A program made the position numbers and the translations under genes. DNA of 64,000 nt, taken from the NCBI RefSeq assembly GCF_024397895.1, contig NZ_CP073346.1, positions 2,170,001 to 2,234,000 on the forward strand. Direction: 5' to 3'. A model generated the notes under the pieces. It was not told the DNA's origin, did not search any database, and saw only the letters and a list, made by a program, of their open reading frames with translations. This DNA comes from Pseudomonas benzenivorans. Lineage in GTDB: Bacteria; Pseudomonadota; Gammaproteobacteria; Pseudomonadales; Pseudomonadaceae. Shown here piece after piece: positions 63,976 to 64,000 of this stretch (position 1 is the stretch's first letter; every line of letters starts with the position of its first letter).

Positions 63976-64000
63976 CGCTCTCTCGATCAAAAAATGCCGC

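Overview
The window is a high-GC (estimated, not counted) gammaproteobacterial chromosome segment that reads as Pseudomonas. The evidence is gene content and order: tRNA-Thr(TGT), rml (dTDP-L-rhamnose), dctBD, dctPQM, a FabY-type ketosynthase, cysQ, nudE, yrfG, a thioesterase with an iron alcohol dehydrogenase, pckA, hslO and hslR. From memory this is close to the PA5160-PA5195 neighbourhood of P. aeruginosa. About 57 protein-coding genes, one tRNA and several terminators and operator-like sites can be supported. No rRNA, CRISPR, prophage or intact transposase was seen.

Left part (1-20.3 kb), mainly core genome. It holds the 3' end of an unidentified gene, an intergenic patch with DnaA-box-like 9-mers, tRNA-Thr, and rmlBACD as one overlapping operon. 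The C4-dicarboxylate regulon follows: sensor DctB, sigma-54 activator DctD, then the TRAP transporter DctPQM behind a textbook -24/-12 promoter and a 16-bp palindrome. Next come a divergent acyl-CoA ligase and fabY, a small AraC/methyltransferase/membrane-protein insertion, the nudE-cysQ pair, yrfG and fdhD.

Middle accessory part (20.3-28.9 kb). There are two consecutive RHS genes, each with its own signal peptide. The second ends in an AT-richer variable tip and overlaps a small membrane protein that is the probable immunity partner. Then come REP-like palindromes, and a LysR/two-cytochrome module bounded by a 12-bp direct repeat typical of REP-type sequences.

Formate region (29.0-36.5 kb). 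The NAD-dependent molybdenum formate dehydrogenase operon fdsGBA-D is divergent from a ModE-HTH/periplasmic-binding-fold regulator (FdsR-like), followed by a periplasmic solute-binding protein. The usual fdsC is absent; fdhD at 19.4 kb can supply that function.

36.7-41.2 kb holds two tandem glycine-zipper, His-rich secreted proteins and a large ACP/AMP-ligase/acyltransferase protein. A recent ~530-bp tandem duplication copied the 3' ends of both converging genes. 41.3-48.1 kb holds an UMF1-type MFS transporter, a thioesterase, an iron alcohol dehydrogenase, and a PotD-like protein followed by a membrane GGDEF-EAL protein, resembling the NspS/MbaA polyamine-to-c-di-GMP system of Vibrio.

48.2-64 kb holds a ribosome-hibernation-type protein and a TetR-controlled operon of unknown role (D-amino-acid PLP enzyme, small protein, SCP2 protein). 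It continues with a cupin, a 53-residue unrecognised small protein, a four-gene MCE lipid transporter, a short RecQ helicase, an ArsR/flavin-monooxygenase pair sharing an operator motif, pckA, hslO, a PAP2 phosphatase and hslR. Functions are assigned from motifs and recalled family features; no database search was possible.
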